Source of the DNA: SVEL01 sp964573715
GTDB taxonomy: Bacteria > Bacillota > Clostridia > Lachnospirales > Lachnospiraceae
NCBI GenBank assembly: GCA_964573715.1
Contig: CAZNKR010000038.1
Location: forward strand, 1 to 15,965
Direction: 5' to 3'
DNA length: 15,965 bases
Program-made: the position numbers and the translations under genes
Shown: positions 1 to 7,454 of the stretch, piece after piece
Position numbering within the stretch: position 1 is the first letter of the stretch
How the letters are laid out: every line of letters starts with the position of its first letter
The notes under the pieces: model-generated
What the model was told of the DNA's origin: nothing
Databases searched by the model: none
The model's input: the letters and a program-made list of their open reading frames with translations, nothing else

Positions 1-457
1 CATAAAAGAAAGCATTATCATCATCTGGTAATGAACCATATACTTCATCTGTTGAAACATGTAAGAACTTTTTACCTTCCTTAAATGTACCATCTGGAAG
101 TTCCCAAGCTGCCTTTGCACAGTTAAGCATAACTGCTGTACCTAAAACATTTGTCTGTACAAACACTTCTGGATTCTTAATACTTCTATCAACGTGGCTT
201 TCTGCTGCAAAATGAACAACTCTATCAATATCGTTTTCTGCAAAAACCTTTGAAATAGCTTCTTTATCACAAATATCAGCCTTTACGAAGGTATAGTTAT
301 CTCTATTTTCCACTTCCTTAAGGTTTTCTAAGTTTCCTGCGTAAGTAAGCTTGTCTACGTTAATAATTCTAATTTCATTGTCATATTTTTTAAAAATGTA
401 ATGAATGTAATTTGAGCCAATAAATCCCGCTCCTCCTGTTACTAAATATGTTCTCAT
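1..457 (-). CDS. rfbB: dTDP-glucose 4,6-dehydratase RmlB, N-terminal part (cut by window edge)
   Basis: Converts dTDP-glucose to dTDP-4-keto-6-deoxyglucose, the second step of dTDP-L-rhamnose synthesis in the cytoplasm. The translation begins MRTYLVTGGAGFIGSNYIHY, which holds the Rossmann NAD-binding GGAGFIGS motif at about residues 8-15. It continues with the family landmarks LTYAGNLENL, HFAAESHVDRSI and the catalytic STDEVYG near residues 134-140. About 152 codons are visible; the family is usually 330-350 residues, so more than half of the protein lies beyond the left edge. The ATG at 457-455 is preceded by AAGGAG at a normal distance. It follows rmlD with a 12-base gap, so the two are clearly in one operon; rmlA and rmlC may lie further downstream. 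The family assignment is secure from the motifs. Confidence 0.95.
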   Translation of the reverse strand, partial: MRTYLVTGGAGFIGSNYIHYIFKKYDNEIRIINVDKLTYAGNLENLKEVENRDNYTFVKADICDKEAISKVFAENDIDRVVHFAAESHVDRSIKNPEVFVQTNVLGTAVMLNCAKAAWELPDGTFKEGKKFLHVSTDEVYGSLPDDDNAFFY

Positions 458-469
458 CTTTAATCTCCT

Positions 470-1357
470 TTATCTATTTGCCACAAAATATTGTTTTATA
501 GCCTCTTTCCAATCCCATGCAACATATCCTGTTGTCAATTTTAACATATAGTTATCAAGTACTGAATATGCTGGTCTTGCAGCAGCGTCTGGATGCTGCT
601 TTGCATATTCTAGAGATGTAATTGCTTTAACTTTAGTTCTCTTTCCTTCAAGTTTGAATATTTCTTCTGTAAATTCTGCCCAACTGCAAGTTCCTTCGCA
701 GGTACCATGGAATGTTCCATAATTGTCTGTCCATATTAGCTGTTCAATAATTTCAGAAAGTACGGTAGTGCTTGTTGGCGAGCCTATCTGATCATTTACA
801 ACACTGATTTCATCCATTGTTTCAGATAAGCGAAGCATTGTTTTGACAAAATTTTTGCCATCTCCATAAAGCCAAGCTGTTCTAACAATAAAATATTTTG
901 TACTAAATTGCTTTACAAATTCTTCACCAGCAAGCTTTGTTTTACCATAAGCACTAATAGGATTTGGAGTATCAAATTCTGTATATGGCTTATCTCCGTT
1001 GCCAGCAAACACATAATCTGTAGATATATGCATCATCTTTGCACCATATCTTTCTGCTGCTATAGCTAAATTTCTTGGTCCAATCGCATTTAGCTTATAT
1101 GCACCATCCCAATCTTTTTCGCATCCATCAACATTTGTAAATGCAGCACAGTTAATAATAGCATATGGTTTTTCTGCCTCAACAAATGCCATTACTTCTT
1201 CCAGATTAGTAATGTCTAAAGGTTTGATTCTAAGTCCTTCTGTTACATCTGTTCTGATTAGCTCAATACCATAACGATTAAGCATTTTTTGGCTAATAGC
1301 ACGACCTAACTGGCCATCTGCCCCTGTTACAATAATTTTCTTCAAATCGAATATCAT
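470..1357 (-). CDS. rfbD: dTDP-4-dehydrorhamnose reductase RmlD
   Basis: Last enzyme of dTDP-L-rhamnose synthesis: reduces dTDP-4-keto-L-rhamnose with NAD(P)H in the cytoplasm. Visible motifs, numbered from the chosen start: TGADGQLG (11-18, dinucleotide binding), STDYVF (112-117) and the SDR catalytic pair Y137/K141 in AYGKTK, giving 295 residues, the usual length. A start 16 codons further up (1405) would overlap the stop of the preceding gene as TAATG, but has no Shine-Dalgarno. The ATG at 1357 is preceded by AAAGGAAA and opens directly into the Rossmann strand (MIFDLKKIIVTG), so I chose it. It sits between the DUF2142 gene and rmlB. Its codons look less AT-biased than those of the DUF2142 gene upstream, which fits a housekeeping sugar gene next to a variable segment. 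Confidence 0.93.
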   Translation of the reverse strand: MIFDLKKIIVTGADGQLGRAISQKMLNRYGIELIRTDVTEGLRIKPLDITNLEEVMAFVEAEKPYAIINCAAFTNVDGCEKDWDGAYKLNAIGPRNLAIAAERYGAKMMHISTDYVFAGNGDKPYTEFDTPNPISAYGKTKLAGEEFVKQFSTKYFIVRTAWLYGDGKNFVKTMLRLSETMDEISVVNDQIGSPTSTTVLSEIIEQLIWTDNYGTFHGTCEGTCSWAEFTEEIFKLEGKRTKVKAITSLEYAKQHPDAAARPAYSVLDNYMLKLTTGYVAWDWKEAIKQYFVANR

Positions 1358-1404
1358 CGTTTTTCCTTTCTCTACTATGTTTTTATAATAAAATATTTCA
1401 AGCA

Positions 1405-3399
1405 TTATTTCAATGCAAATTTTAATACATCAAGTATTACCATTACGTTTGCATAACTTAATGCCATAATAACTAGATTTGTTAAATTTTTAATTTCTAT
1501 TTTTTTACATTCAATTGACAACAGCAATAAAGGAATTGCAGGTAAAAAATATCTACCTTGTACACCTTGAATTGCTTCCATTCCAACTGGTGTCCATGAC
1601 AACAACATTGCAACACAGGCCAAAACAATAATAGAAATTCCTACTGCAAACAAAAATATCCTGTTCTTTAATGTTATAATTTCCTTTTTTTGTTCATTTT
1701 TTTCGTTCATCAATGCCACAACGGCTAGCATTACTATGATTATGCCTATTGGTATCATAGATATAGGAATTTCATGCCAACCAAGCCATCGACCTACTGT
1801 TGAAAGAAAATAAAATTCTCCATTATCTACCAATGTATTATAGCATATGCTTACAATTTGTTTTGGATTTTCTATTAAACCCATAACTGTATACGCTGGC
1901 TTTCCATAATAAGATATTACTCCTGTTGATTCAGATACACCAGTTTTAGAAACAACACTTGTTAAATTTGTAAATATATTAGTAAAAATAACAGTTAATA
2001 ATACTATACCAACAGCTATTTTTTTTCCATGGTTAATGCTAAATTTTTCTTTAGGAATAATGAAAATAACAAAACCTATTAATGAATATATCATCTTACA
2101 TGGCGAAAGTAATGATATTAATATTATTAAAAAAATAAAATTATTCCATTTAATTTTTTCTTCGCTATACTTTAGTTTTAATATATATGCTATAGTTAGC
2201 ATAGCAAGTCCATTAATTACTGCATCATATGAGTATGAGGAAATCAATTCCAACAATGTAGGAATCATTGAAACAGCATAAAATATCATTTTTTTTATTG
2301 GTGCAATTTTTATTGCCACAAAAACAAGAATACTGTAAAAAATGATTTGAAAAAATCGCCCAAAATATACCAATGTAATCCCATTTACATTCATTATCCG
2401 TGCCAATGTTATTCCAATAGCACCTGGCAAATGAGCAATAATTGGTGTATTCAATGGCTTATGTGCATACACTATCTCTGAATTTTCTTTTTTCTCATCA
2501 AATATACCATCATATGTATTAATATAATATGTTGAATTCAAATAATGTCCAAAGCCTAATAAGTTATCCTCTTCTCTTATTTTAATTAACCCGTCTTCAT
2601 TAACTGTGTCTTTTCCTAACATAATATTAGATATTTTATATGCTGTTGACATATGTGATTCTTCGTCTGCGGCAGTATATGGAGGTAATGCGATTGTATA
2701 AATTATACCCCATAATATCATCGAAACAATAAATATATATTCCAATTTTATTCTATTAGTTGACCATATCATAATAATTTGTAAGCTTATAACTATGATT
2801 ATCAATATACAAATAAATATATATATACTTGATATTGCTTTATCTGCTTTTCCTATTAATGCTAATGTTATATCTTCATCAAAATCCTTATCACAATAAT
2901 AAGTCTCCGTATTGTCACTATTATTTTTTTTTCCAAAATATACATAAATCTTTCCATCATCCAAAATATTAGTCATTTCGATATTCAATGAACAAACTAT
3001 ATCTTTTACTTTTTCATTTAACGTAATAAACAAGTATCCCGTTTCGTTGATATTTCCACTTTTAACATCCCATTGCTGTATAATTCCTTCTGCTGAACTT
3101 AAGGTGATTTTTATTGTAAAATCATTTATTTTATCAGGATTTGATAATCTAAGTCCTATCATTGAAACTGTTTTTTCTCTAATATCTAGATTCTGAATTA
3201 TTTTATCCCCATTTTTAACAAGTTCATATTTTCCAGAACATGATCCATTCTCATAAATCGTATTATCATATTTGGAATTGTCGATATTTTTTAAATAAAA
3301 GCCTACTAAAAAAATCATTGTAATCATCAATAAAAATATCGCAGAAAAAACAACCTTATGATTCTTTATATAATCCTTTATTAGCTTTAATTTTTTCAT
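1405..3399 (-). CDS. Polytopic membrane protein, DUF2142-like, possible GT-C type sugar transferase
   Basis: A 664-residue membrane protein. One N-terminal transmembrane helix (about 16-37) is followed by a roughly 150-residue hydrophilic region with beta-like sequence, probably extracytoplasmic, then a long run of hydrophobic helices from about 190 to the C-terminus. After the third helix is ALPPYTAADEESHMSTAYK (about 237-255), resembling the P..DE..H...A signature I associate with DUF2142. An acidic pair in the first outer loop after a helix also suits GT-C glycosyltransferases that use polyprenyl-phosphate sugars. The biochemical role is an inference. The ATG at 3399 has AAAGGAT at normal spacing. 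It lies just downstream of a GT2/DUF2304 pair, as a lipid-linked sugar acceptor enzyme would. The DNA is strikingly AT-rich. A relic of a second copy of its N-terminus lies immediately upstream (3412-3565). Confidence 0.75.
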   Translation of the reverse strand: MKKLKLIKDYIKNHKVVFSAIFLLMITMIFLVGFYLKNIDNSKYDNTIYENGSCSGKYELVKNGDKIIQNLDIREKTVSMIGLRLSNPDKINDFTIKITLSSAEGIIQQWDVKSGNINETGYLFITLNEKVKDIVCSLNIEMTNILDDGKIYVYFGKKNNSDNTETYYCDKDFDEDITLALIGKADKAISSIYIFICILIIIVISLQIIMIWSTNRIKLEYIFIVSMILWGIIYTIALPPYTAADEESHMSTAYKISNIMLGKDTVNEDGLIKIREEDNLLGFGHYLNSTYYINTYDGIFDEKKENSEIVYAHKPLNTPIIAHLPGAIGITLARIMNVNGITLVYFGRFFQIIFYSILVFVAIKIAPIKKMIFYAVSMIPTLLELISSYSYDAVINGLAMLTIAYILKLKYSEEKIKWNNFIFLIILISLLSPCKMIYSLIGFVIFIIPKEKFSINHGKKIAVGIVLLTVIFTNIFTNLTSVVSKTGVSESTGVISYYGKPAYTVMGLIENPKQIVSICYNTLVDNGEFYFLSTVGRWLGWHEIPISMIPIGIIIVMLAVVALMNEKNEQKKEIITLKNRIFLFAVGISIIVLACVAMLLSWTPVGMEAIQGVQGRYFLPAIPLLLLSIECKKIEIKNLTNLVIMALSYANVMVILDVLKFALK

Positions 3400-3411
3400 T
3401 TTTCTATCCTT

Positions 3412-3565
3412 TCAAGAAACGGGAATAGTATGGTCATATTTTTCATTGTCTATGTTCAAACAATAAAACATAACAAAAAAGAAAATAGCAATTAGTAATG
3501 ACATGCATGATATCATTAAGAATTTATTATTTTTTATAAATTGTAGCACATTTTTTATTATACAT
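3412..3565 (-). pseudogene. Truncated relic of a second DUF2142-like gene (N-terminal ~45 codons)
   Basis: The open frame ending in TGA at 3414-3412 encodes ...FIKNNKFLMIS... to ...NIDNEKYDHTI, then three codons and a stop. Aligned without gaps to residues 10-48 of the intact downstream protein (YIKNHKVV... to ...NIDNSKYDNTI), I count 19 identities in 39, including the shared IKN.K, FY and NID/KYD.TI blocks. Homology stops at that point and the next intact gene's Shine-Dalgarno begins. The likely original start is the ATG at 3565-3563, preceded by AGGAG and overlapping the end of the DUF2304 gene. That start is out of frame by one base, which loss of one A from the A6 run (plus-strand T run 3551-3556) would repair. 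A GTG at 3549 is the only in-frame alternative before the ATG at 3516. It could be a small one-helix protein, but a recombination relic is more likely. Confidence 0.7.
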
Positions 3566-3932
3566 TTTTCTCCTGTTTGTTCTTAATTTCTCTCAATTCT
3601 TTTTTTCTCAAATCTCTCACTGCAATTTCTTGTGTTAATTCTTTAACTTTATTTTCTATTTGAGATATCTTAATTGAATTATAAAACTGATGAATCAATA
3701 ATACAAAAATAACAAATAAAAAAATAAAATTTACTGTTGAGTATATTCCTAACAGTTCTGCTATAAACTCTGCTATTTTAGGAAAGATGCTTAATACTAA
3801 TAAAATAACCGAAAACCCAATCCAAAATAACGAACTTTCAATTTGAACTTTTGAATTTCTTATCTTTTTAACAATACCAAATAATGTACCCAATGAAACA
3901 ACTATTAATATTATTCTAAATACAATTGTCAT
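3558..3932 (-). CDS. DUF2304 family small membrane protein
   Basis: A 124-residue protein with three predicted membrane helices (about 3-20, 34-51 and 67-83) and a charged, probably coiled-coil cytoplasmic tail (86-120). The SSLFWIGFSVILLVLSIFP segment followed by an LGI turn and a third helix is typical of DUF2304. In other polysaccharide loci, as I recall, this family is commonly found beside a GT2 enzyme resembling dolichyl-phosphate mannose synthase, exactly as here (GT2 at 3979-4671). A plausible role is membrane anchor or partner of that enzyme, or help in moving its lipid-linked product; this is inference. The ATG at 3932 is unusual in having a perfect AAGGAGG 25 bases upstream, with a palindrome in between (see the regulatory entry). 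Its last codons overlap the start of the DUF2142 relic. Confidence 0.85.
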   Translation of the reverse strand: MTIVFRIILIVVSLGTLFGIVKKIRNSKVQIESSLFWIGFSVILLVLSIFPKIAEFIAELLGIYSTVNFIFLFVIFVLLIHQFYNSIKISQIENKVKELTQEIAVRDLRKKELREIKNKQEKNV

Positions 3933-3964
3933 AGTGATTTACCTTAATTTAAGGTATCCTCCTT
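3933..3964 (-). promoter_or_regulatory. Ribosome binding site of the DUF2304 gene with an intervening hairpin
   Basis: Read on the minus strand, AAGGAGGA (3964-3957) is followed by the palindrome TACCTTAA-A-TTAAGGTA (3956-3940), then AATCACT and the ATG. The consensus Shine-Dalgarno is 25 bases from the start, too far for normal use. If the palindrome folds as a 7-bp stem with a 3-base loop, the effective spacing falls to about 8 bases. The right arm also holds a weak AAGG, 9 bases from the ATG, which the same fold would hide. The sequence is direct observation; the folding and its effect on translation are inferred. Confidence 0.5.
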
Positions 3965-3978
3965 TTTTTCTAATGTTA

Positions 3979-4671
3979 TTATTTGTTTCTCTTTCTAAAG
4001 TTCTGAATAATCAATATAGAAACTAACATTCTTATCATGTATGATATAGACTTAAATGCAGTTAAATAGCTTGCGCCTGCAATTCTTTCATCCATTTCAG
4101 CTTGTACCTCTGCAATTTTAGCACCATTTTTTATTAAATAAGATACTGTATCTGGTTCAGGTCCATAATTAATATTTGTGGCACATTCCTTTATCATTTT
4201 TCTGTTAAACATTCTCATTCCTGATGTTGGATCTTTAACTTTTTTACCTGTAGTTATCCTAATAGCCATTGAAATAATACGACTTCCTAACATTCTCATT
4301 GTAAATGGTTTCTTTGTATCTACAAATCTCGATCCGATAACAATATCATAATCCTCTTTCATTTTTGCAAGTATATCGGCAATATATTCAGCTCTATGCT
4401 GACCATCAGCATCAAACTGTATGGCGTAATCATATCCTGCTCTATATGCATATTTCATTCCAGCTTGAAATCCTCCGGCTAAGCCTAAATTAACAGATAA
4501 ATCTAATAATTTGTAATTATTATCCTTACATATACGTCTAGTATGATCTCGTGAACCATCATTAATTACCACATAATCATACTGGGGATAATTCTCAATA
4601 AGATTTTCTACAACTCTTTTTATATTATCTTGTTCATTATAAGCAGGAATTATAACTAATACTTCTTTCAC
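3979..4671 (-). CDS. GT2 glycosyltransferase, dolichyl/polyprenyl-phosphate sugar synthase type
   Basis: A 230-residue GT-A fold enzyme that probably transfers a sugar from a nucleotide donor to a polyprenyl phosphate on the cytoplasmic face. Motifs: IIPAYNEQDNI (7-17) at the nucleotide-binding start, VVINDGSRD (34-42), NLGLAGGFQAG (61-71) and the metal-binding DADGQH (87-92). The later GSRF and KVKDPTSGMRMFN stretches are characteristic of DPM1-like enzymes. A short hydrophobic segment near the C-terminus (SYMIRMLVSILII) may sit on the membrane. The start is GTG at 4671-4669, with AAGG seven bases upstream; no nearby ATG fits. It is directly followed by a DUF2304 gene and then a DUF2142 gene, suggesting a three-gene lipid-linked sugar module. 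The sugar cannot be read from the sequence. Confidence 0.88.
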   Translation of the reverse strand: MKEVLVIIPAYNEQDNIKRVVENLIENYPQYDYVVINDGSRDHTRRICKDNNYKLLDLSVNLGLAGGFQAGMKYAYRAGYDYAIQFDADGQHRAEYIADILAKMKEDYDIVIGSRFVDTKKPFTMRMLGSRIISMAIRITTGKKVKDPTSGMRMFNRKMIKECATNINYGPEPDTVSYLIKNGAKIAEVQAEMDERIAGASYLTAFKSISYMIRMLVSILIIQNFRKRNK

Positions 4672-4686
4672 CTTTATACCTTCTTT

Positions 4687-5715
4687 CTATTTCATTGATT
4701 TATATCCATAAGGATTATTTTTCTGCCAATTCCATGAATCCCTACACATATCATCGATATTTTTTTCTGCTTTCCAACCTAATATACTGTTTGCTTTACT
4801 ACTATCTGCATAACAAGTTCCAATATCACCATCACGCCTACCAACAATTTTGTAAGGTATATCTACATTATTAACCTTTATAAACGAATTGACCATATCT
4901 AAAACGCTGTAACCTATTCCTGTTCCTATATTGAACACCTCTACACCAGTATTTTGCAATATGTATCCAACTGAAAGTGCATGTGCCTTTGCAAGATCAA
5001 CCACATGAATATAGTCCCTAACCCCTGTTCCATCATGAGTATCATAATCATTACCATATACACTTAATATTTCTCTTCTGCCTGCGGCAACTTGTGAAAT
5101 ATAAGGCATTAAATTATTTGGTATGTCAGTTGGATCTTCTCCAATTAATCCTGATTCATGTGCTCCTACAGGATTAAAATATCTTAATAATACAACTGAA
5201 AGACTTTTATCTGCATTGGCAATATCTATTAAAATCTTCTCGTTCATAAATTTTGTCCAACCATATGGATTAGTACATGGCCCAAGTGGCATATCTTCTT
5301 CCATCGGTGAAATATTATTCATACCATATACGGTTGCAGACGAACTAAAAATAATATTATTCACATTGTTTTTTTTCATAACATTTAGAAGTGAAAATGT
5401 TGTTTTTAAGTTGTTTTCATAATAAAGCATTGGTTTCTTTACAGATTCACCTACTGCTTTATATCCGGCGAAATCGATAACCACGTCAATTGAATTTTCT
5501 TTGAATACAATATCTAGTTCTTCTTCATTACATACATCAACATTATAATGTTTAATTTCTTTGCCTAGAATTGTTTTAAGTCTGTCATATACAATTGGAT
5601 TACTGTTATAATGACAATCAACGATAACAACATTATAACCTTTATTAATAAGTTCAATGCAGGTATGACTACCTATATATCCTGCACCTCCGGCAAGTAA
5701 AATTGTATTTTTCAT
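4687..5715 (-). CDS. galE: UDP-glucose 4-epimerase GalE
   Basis: Interconverts UDP-glucose and UDP-galactose (some members also the N-acetyl forms) in the cytoplasm, providing a galactose-type donor. The 342-residue length is standard. Seen in order: GGAGYIGSHT (9-18, NAD binding), DFAGYKAVGES (81-91), SSSATVYG (124-131) and the catalytic Y151/K155 in NPYGWTK, then RYFNPVGAH and the GVRDYIHVVDLA block. The ATG at 5715 has AGAAGGA at good spacing. It is 15 bases upstream of the GT2 gene and 50 bases downstream of another GT2, so it is cotranscribed. A local copy of galE usually indicates galactose or GalNAc in the repeat unit; which one is not resolvable here. Confidence 0.96.
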   Translation of the reverse strand: MKNTILLAGGAGYIGSHTCIELINKGYNVVIVDCHYNSNPIVYDRLKTILGKEIKHYNVDVCNEEELDIVFKENSIDVVIDFAGYKAVGESVKKPMLYYENNLKTTFSLLNVMKKNNVNNIIFSSSATVYGMNNISPMEEDMPLGPCTNPYGWTKFMNEKILIDIANADKSLSVVLLRYFNPVGAHESGLIGEDPTDIPNNLMPYISQVAAGRREILSVYGNDYDTHDGTGVRDYIHVVDLAKAHALSVGYILQNTGVEVFNIGTGIGYSVLDMVNSFIKVNNVDIPYKIVGRRDGDIGTCYADSSKANSILGWKAEKNIDDMCRDSWNWQKNNPYGYKSMK

Positions 5716-5765
5716 ATTTTCATTCCTTCTAAGTATTTAGTATATATGCACAAATTCAATTATTA

Positions 5766-6557
5766 CTAATTAATATCGTTAGATTTTTCACTTGTTCCAT
5801 ATAGTTTTGATATTAGTTTAGCTACAGGTTTGGGCCAGAATTTTCTAAACATCTCTAAATCTTCTATAGTTCTTCCATTCTCTCTTATTGTTGCAGAGGT
5901 TTCCGAATCTTCATGAATTCTATGATACGTTAATGGCAAATTGCAAAATATAAAACTTCCTTTAAGTCTAGAGATTTTTTCCCATGCTTCCCAATCTTCA
6001 TTAGATCTAAAATGGTTATTAAAAATCGGATTAGGAAGATTATTTTTTGCAAAAGCAACCGATGGGCAACAAATTGATGAACCCATTGATAATACTCTTC
6101 GTCTAACAAACTTACTCTTCCAATTAATTTTTAATCTCATAGGGAAAAGTAATATCCTCTTAACTTTTAGTAATTTATTTGTTTTTATTACTTTTCCATC
6201 TCTGATTTCATAATAGTCAGTAAAGAAAATTAATGGTTTTTTTTCTCCATTCATTAATTTAATCATCTTTTCTGTATATCTCTCATCATACACGTCATCC
6301 TGATGTGCAATTGTAATATACTTTGTTTCTGCTTTGCTATAAGCAAAATTCCAATCCTGAGTAATTCCTGTCTCTCCGTTATTTATAAAAACAGGAATAT
6401 TGTATTTATTTCCAATCTCAAGTATATGCTCATTTAATGTTGAGGTTGCAATAATTAGTTCTGATTTAATCGTTTGTTTTATTAACGAATTTACACATTC
6501 TTCTAAATAGGGGCTTTCTTTGTATGCACATATTGCAAATGTATGATCTGCCTTCAT
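5766..6557 (-). CDS. GT2 family glycosyltransferase
   Basis: A 263-residue glycosyltransferase with a GT2 start (FAICAYKESPYLEECVNSL, 7-25, where a lysine stands in for the usual asparagine). A SELIIATST strand follows, then NGETGITQDWNFAYSKAETKYITIAHQDD. HQDD (85-88) takes the place of the usual DxD metal site, a variant seen in bacterial GT2 enzymes. NEDWEAWEKIS (186-196) probably supplies the catalytic base region. No membrane segment is evident, so it is likely cytoplasmic or peripheral. The ATG at 6557 has AGGAG seven bases upstream. It lies just downstream of a licD gene. It is probably a repeat-unit glycosyltransferase; donor and linkage are unknown. Confidence 0.85.
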   Translation of the reverse strand: MKADHTFAICAYKESPYLEECVNSLIKQTIKSELIIATSTLNEHILEIGNKYNIPVFINNGETGITQDWNFAYSKAETKYITIAHQDDVYDERYTEKMIKLMNGEKKPLIFFTDYYEIRDGKVIKTNKLLKVKRILLFPMRLKINWKSKFVRRRVLSMGSSICCPSVAFAKNNLPNPIFNNHFRSNEDWEAWEKISRLKGSFIFCNLPLTYHRIHEDSETSATIRENGRTIEDLEMFRKFWPKPVAKLISKLYGTSEKSNDIN

Positions 6558-6571
6558 TATATTCTCCTAAA

Positions 6572-7441
6572 TTACATGTCTATTTTAATATTTTCAAATT
6601 CGCCAAATTCTAGTATATATGGCACATGATTTTTTTGCTTTTCCTTTGGTGGAATTTGCATATAATCACCAAATTTTCGTGTTAGACAATCATGATTTTT
6701 ACCTGGAACATTTACCATTAAATACTCAAACTTTTTCTTTGTCAATGGAAAAATTTCGGAACGTTTCATGGAATTTTCCATTGGTGTTGTTCCAAAAAAG
6801 CACGATACCCATTCAGTTTGCCTATCATTGTATTTGGTGGCACTTTTCATATATCTCTTATTAATAAATTTGTGGGAAATACGTAGTACTTTTAAAACAC
6901 TATGTGTGACAATACATATTGCACTCACAACATTTCTCTTCCAACCTTTAATAAATAATACTGGGTGTCCAAATTCTCTTAATATTTTGATTTTGTGCCA
7001 GAAAAAAACTGATCTTAGCTGTCTTTTTCTCTTAACCATATCATCACATACATTATCGAAAGGATATATTGCAACATCTATTCCCATATCTACATCAGAA
7101 GTTTTAAATACTTCAGGTAGATTTTTTGTACCCTTTCTTTTAAACTCTGCATTTAAAAATGGAAATCTATCATCTTCGCTTATCTCTAATATTTGATACT
7201 TATCAGAGTACTCTTTCTTTGCTATATCTATGAATTTCTCATAATCTTTTCTAAGCATACCGATGTCAATATCATCATCCCATGGGATGAAACCCTGATG
7301 TCTTTCCACACCAATTGCACATCCAGCAAAAATAAAATAATCAAGTTTATTTTCTTCACATATTTTCATAAAATCTTTAAGAATAATACATTGAGCCAGT
7401 TGTAATTTTCTTAATACTTTTGGATCATACTGATTTCCCAT
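6572..7441 (-). CDS. licD: LicD family phospho-group transferase (first paralogue)
   Basis: LicD proteins transfer a phospho-headgroup from a CDP- or CMP-activated donor onto a sugar; the founding member moves phosphocholine. This 289-residue protein has the family core FIFAGCAIGVERHQGFIPWD (37-56), continuing into the acidic nucleotidyltransferase motif WDDDIDIG (54-61) and RKDYEKF. A longer frame reaches 7504, but that overlaps the flippase. The ATG at 7441 has GGAG six bases upstream, made by AATGGAG right after the flippase stop, so I chose it. It is similar along its length to the LicD at 8726-9574, so the two are paralogues flanking the flippase. In this locus its donor could be CMP-AEP or CDP-glycerol; nothing in the sequence decides which. 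Confidence 0.9.
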   Translation of the reverse strand: MGNQYDPKVLRKLQLAQCIILKDFMKICEENKLDYFIFAGCAIGVERHQGFIPWDDDIDIGMLRKDYEKFIDIAKKEYSDKYQILEISEDDRFPFLNAEFKRKGTKNLPEVFKTSDVDMGIDVAIYPFDNVCDDMVKRKRQLRSVFFWHKIKILREFGHPVLFIKGWKRNVVSAICIVTHSVLKVLRISHKFINKRYMKSATKYNDRQTEWVSCFFGTTPMENSMKRSEIFPLTKKKFEYLMVNVPGKNHDCLTRKFGDYMQIPPKEKQKNHVPYILEFGEFENIKIDM

Positions 7442-7454
7442 TTTTTTCTCCATT

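Noticed and set aside
1358..1405. Longer rmlD start at 1405 overlapping the DUF2142 stop as TAATG
   Set aside because: No Shine-Dalgarno precedes it and the extra 16 residues do not belong to the family; the ATG at 1357 has AAAGGAAA and opens into the Rossmann strand.
5716..5765. Internal promoter upstream of galE (TTGAAT and TATACT)
   Set aside because: The two elements are only about 9 bases apart, far short of a usable spacer.
6768..7196. Plus-strand open frame of 142 codons opposite licD
   Set aside because: It is antisense to a well-supported gene, has no recognisable domain or convincing ribosome site, and long antisense frames are common in AT-rich genes.
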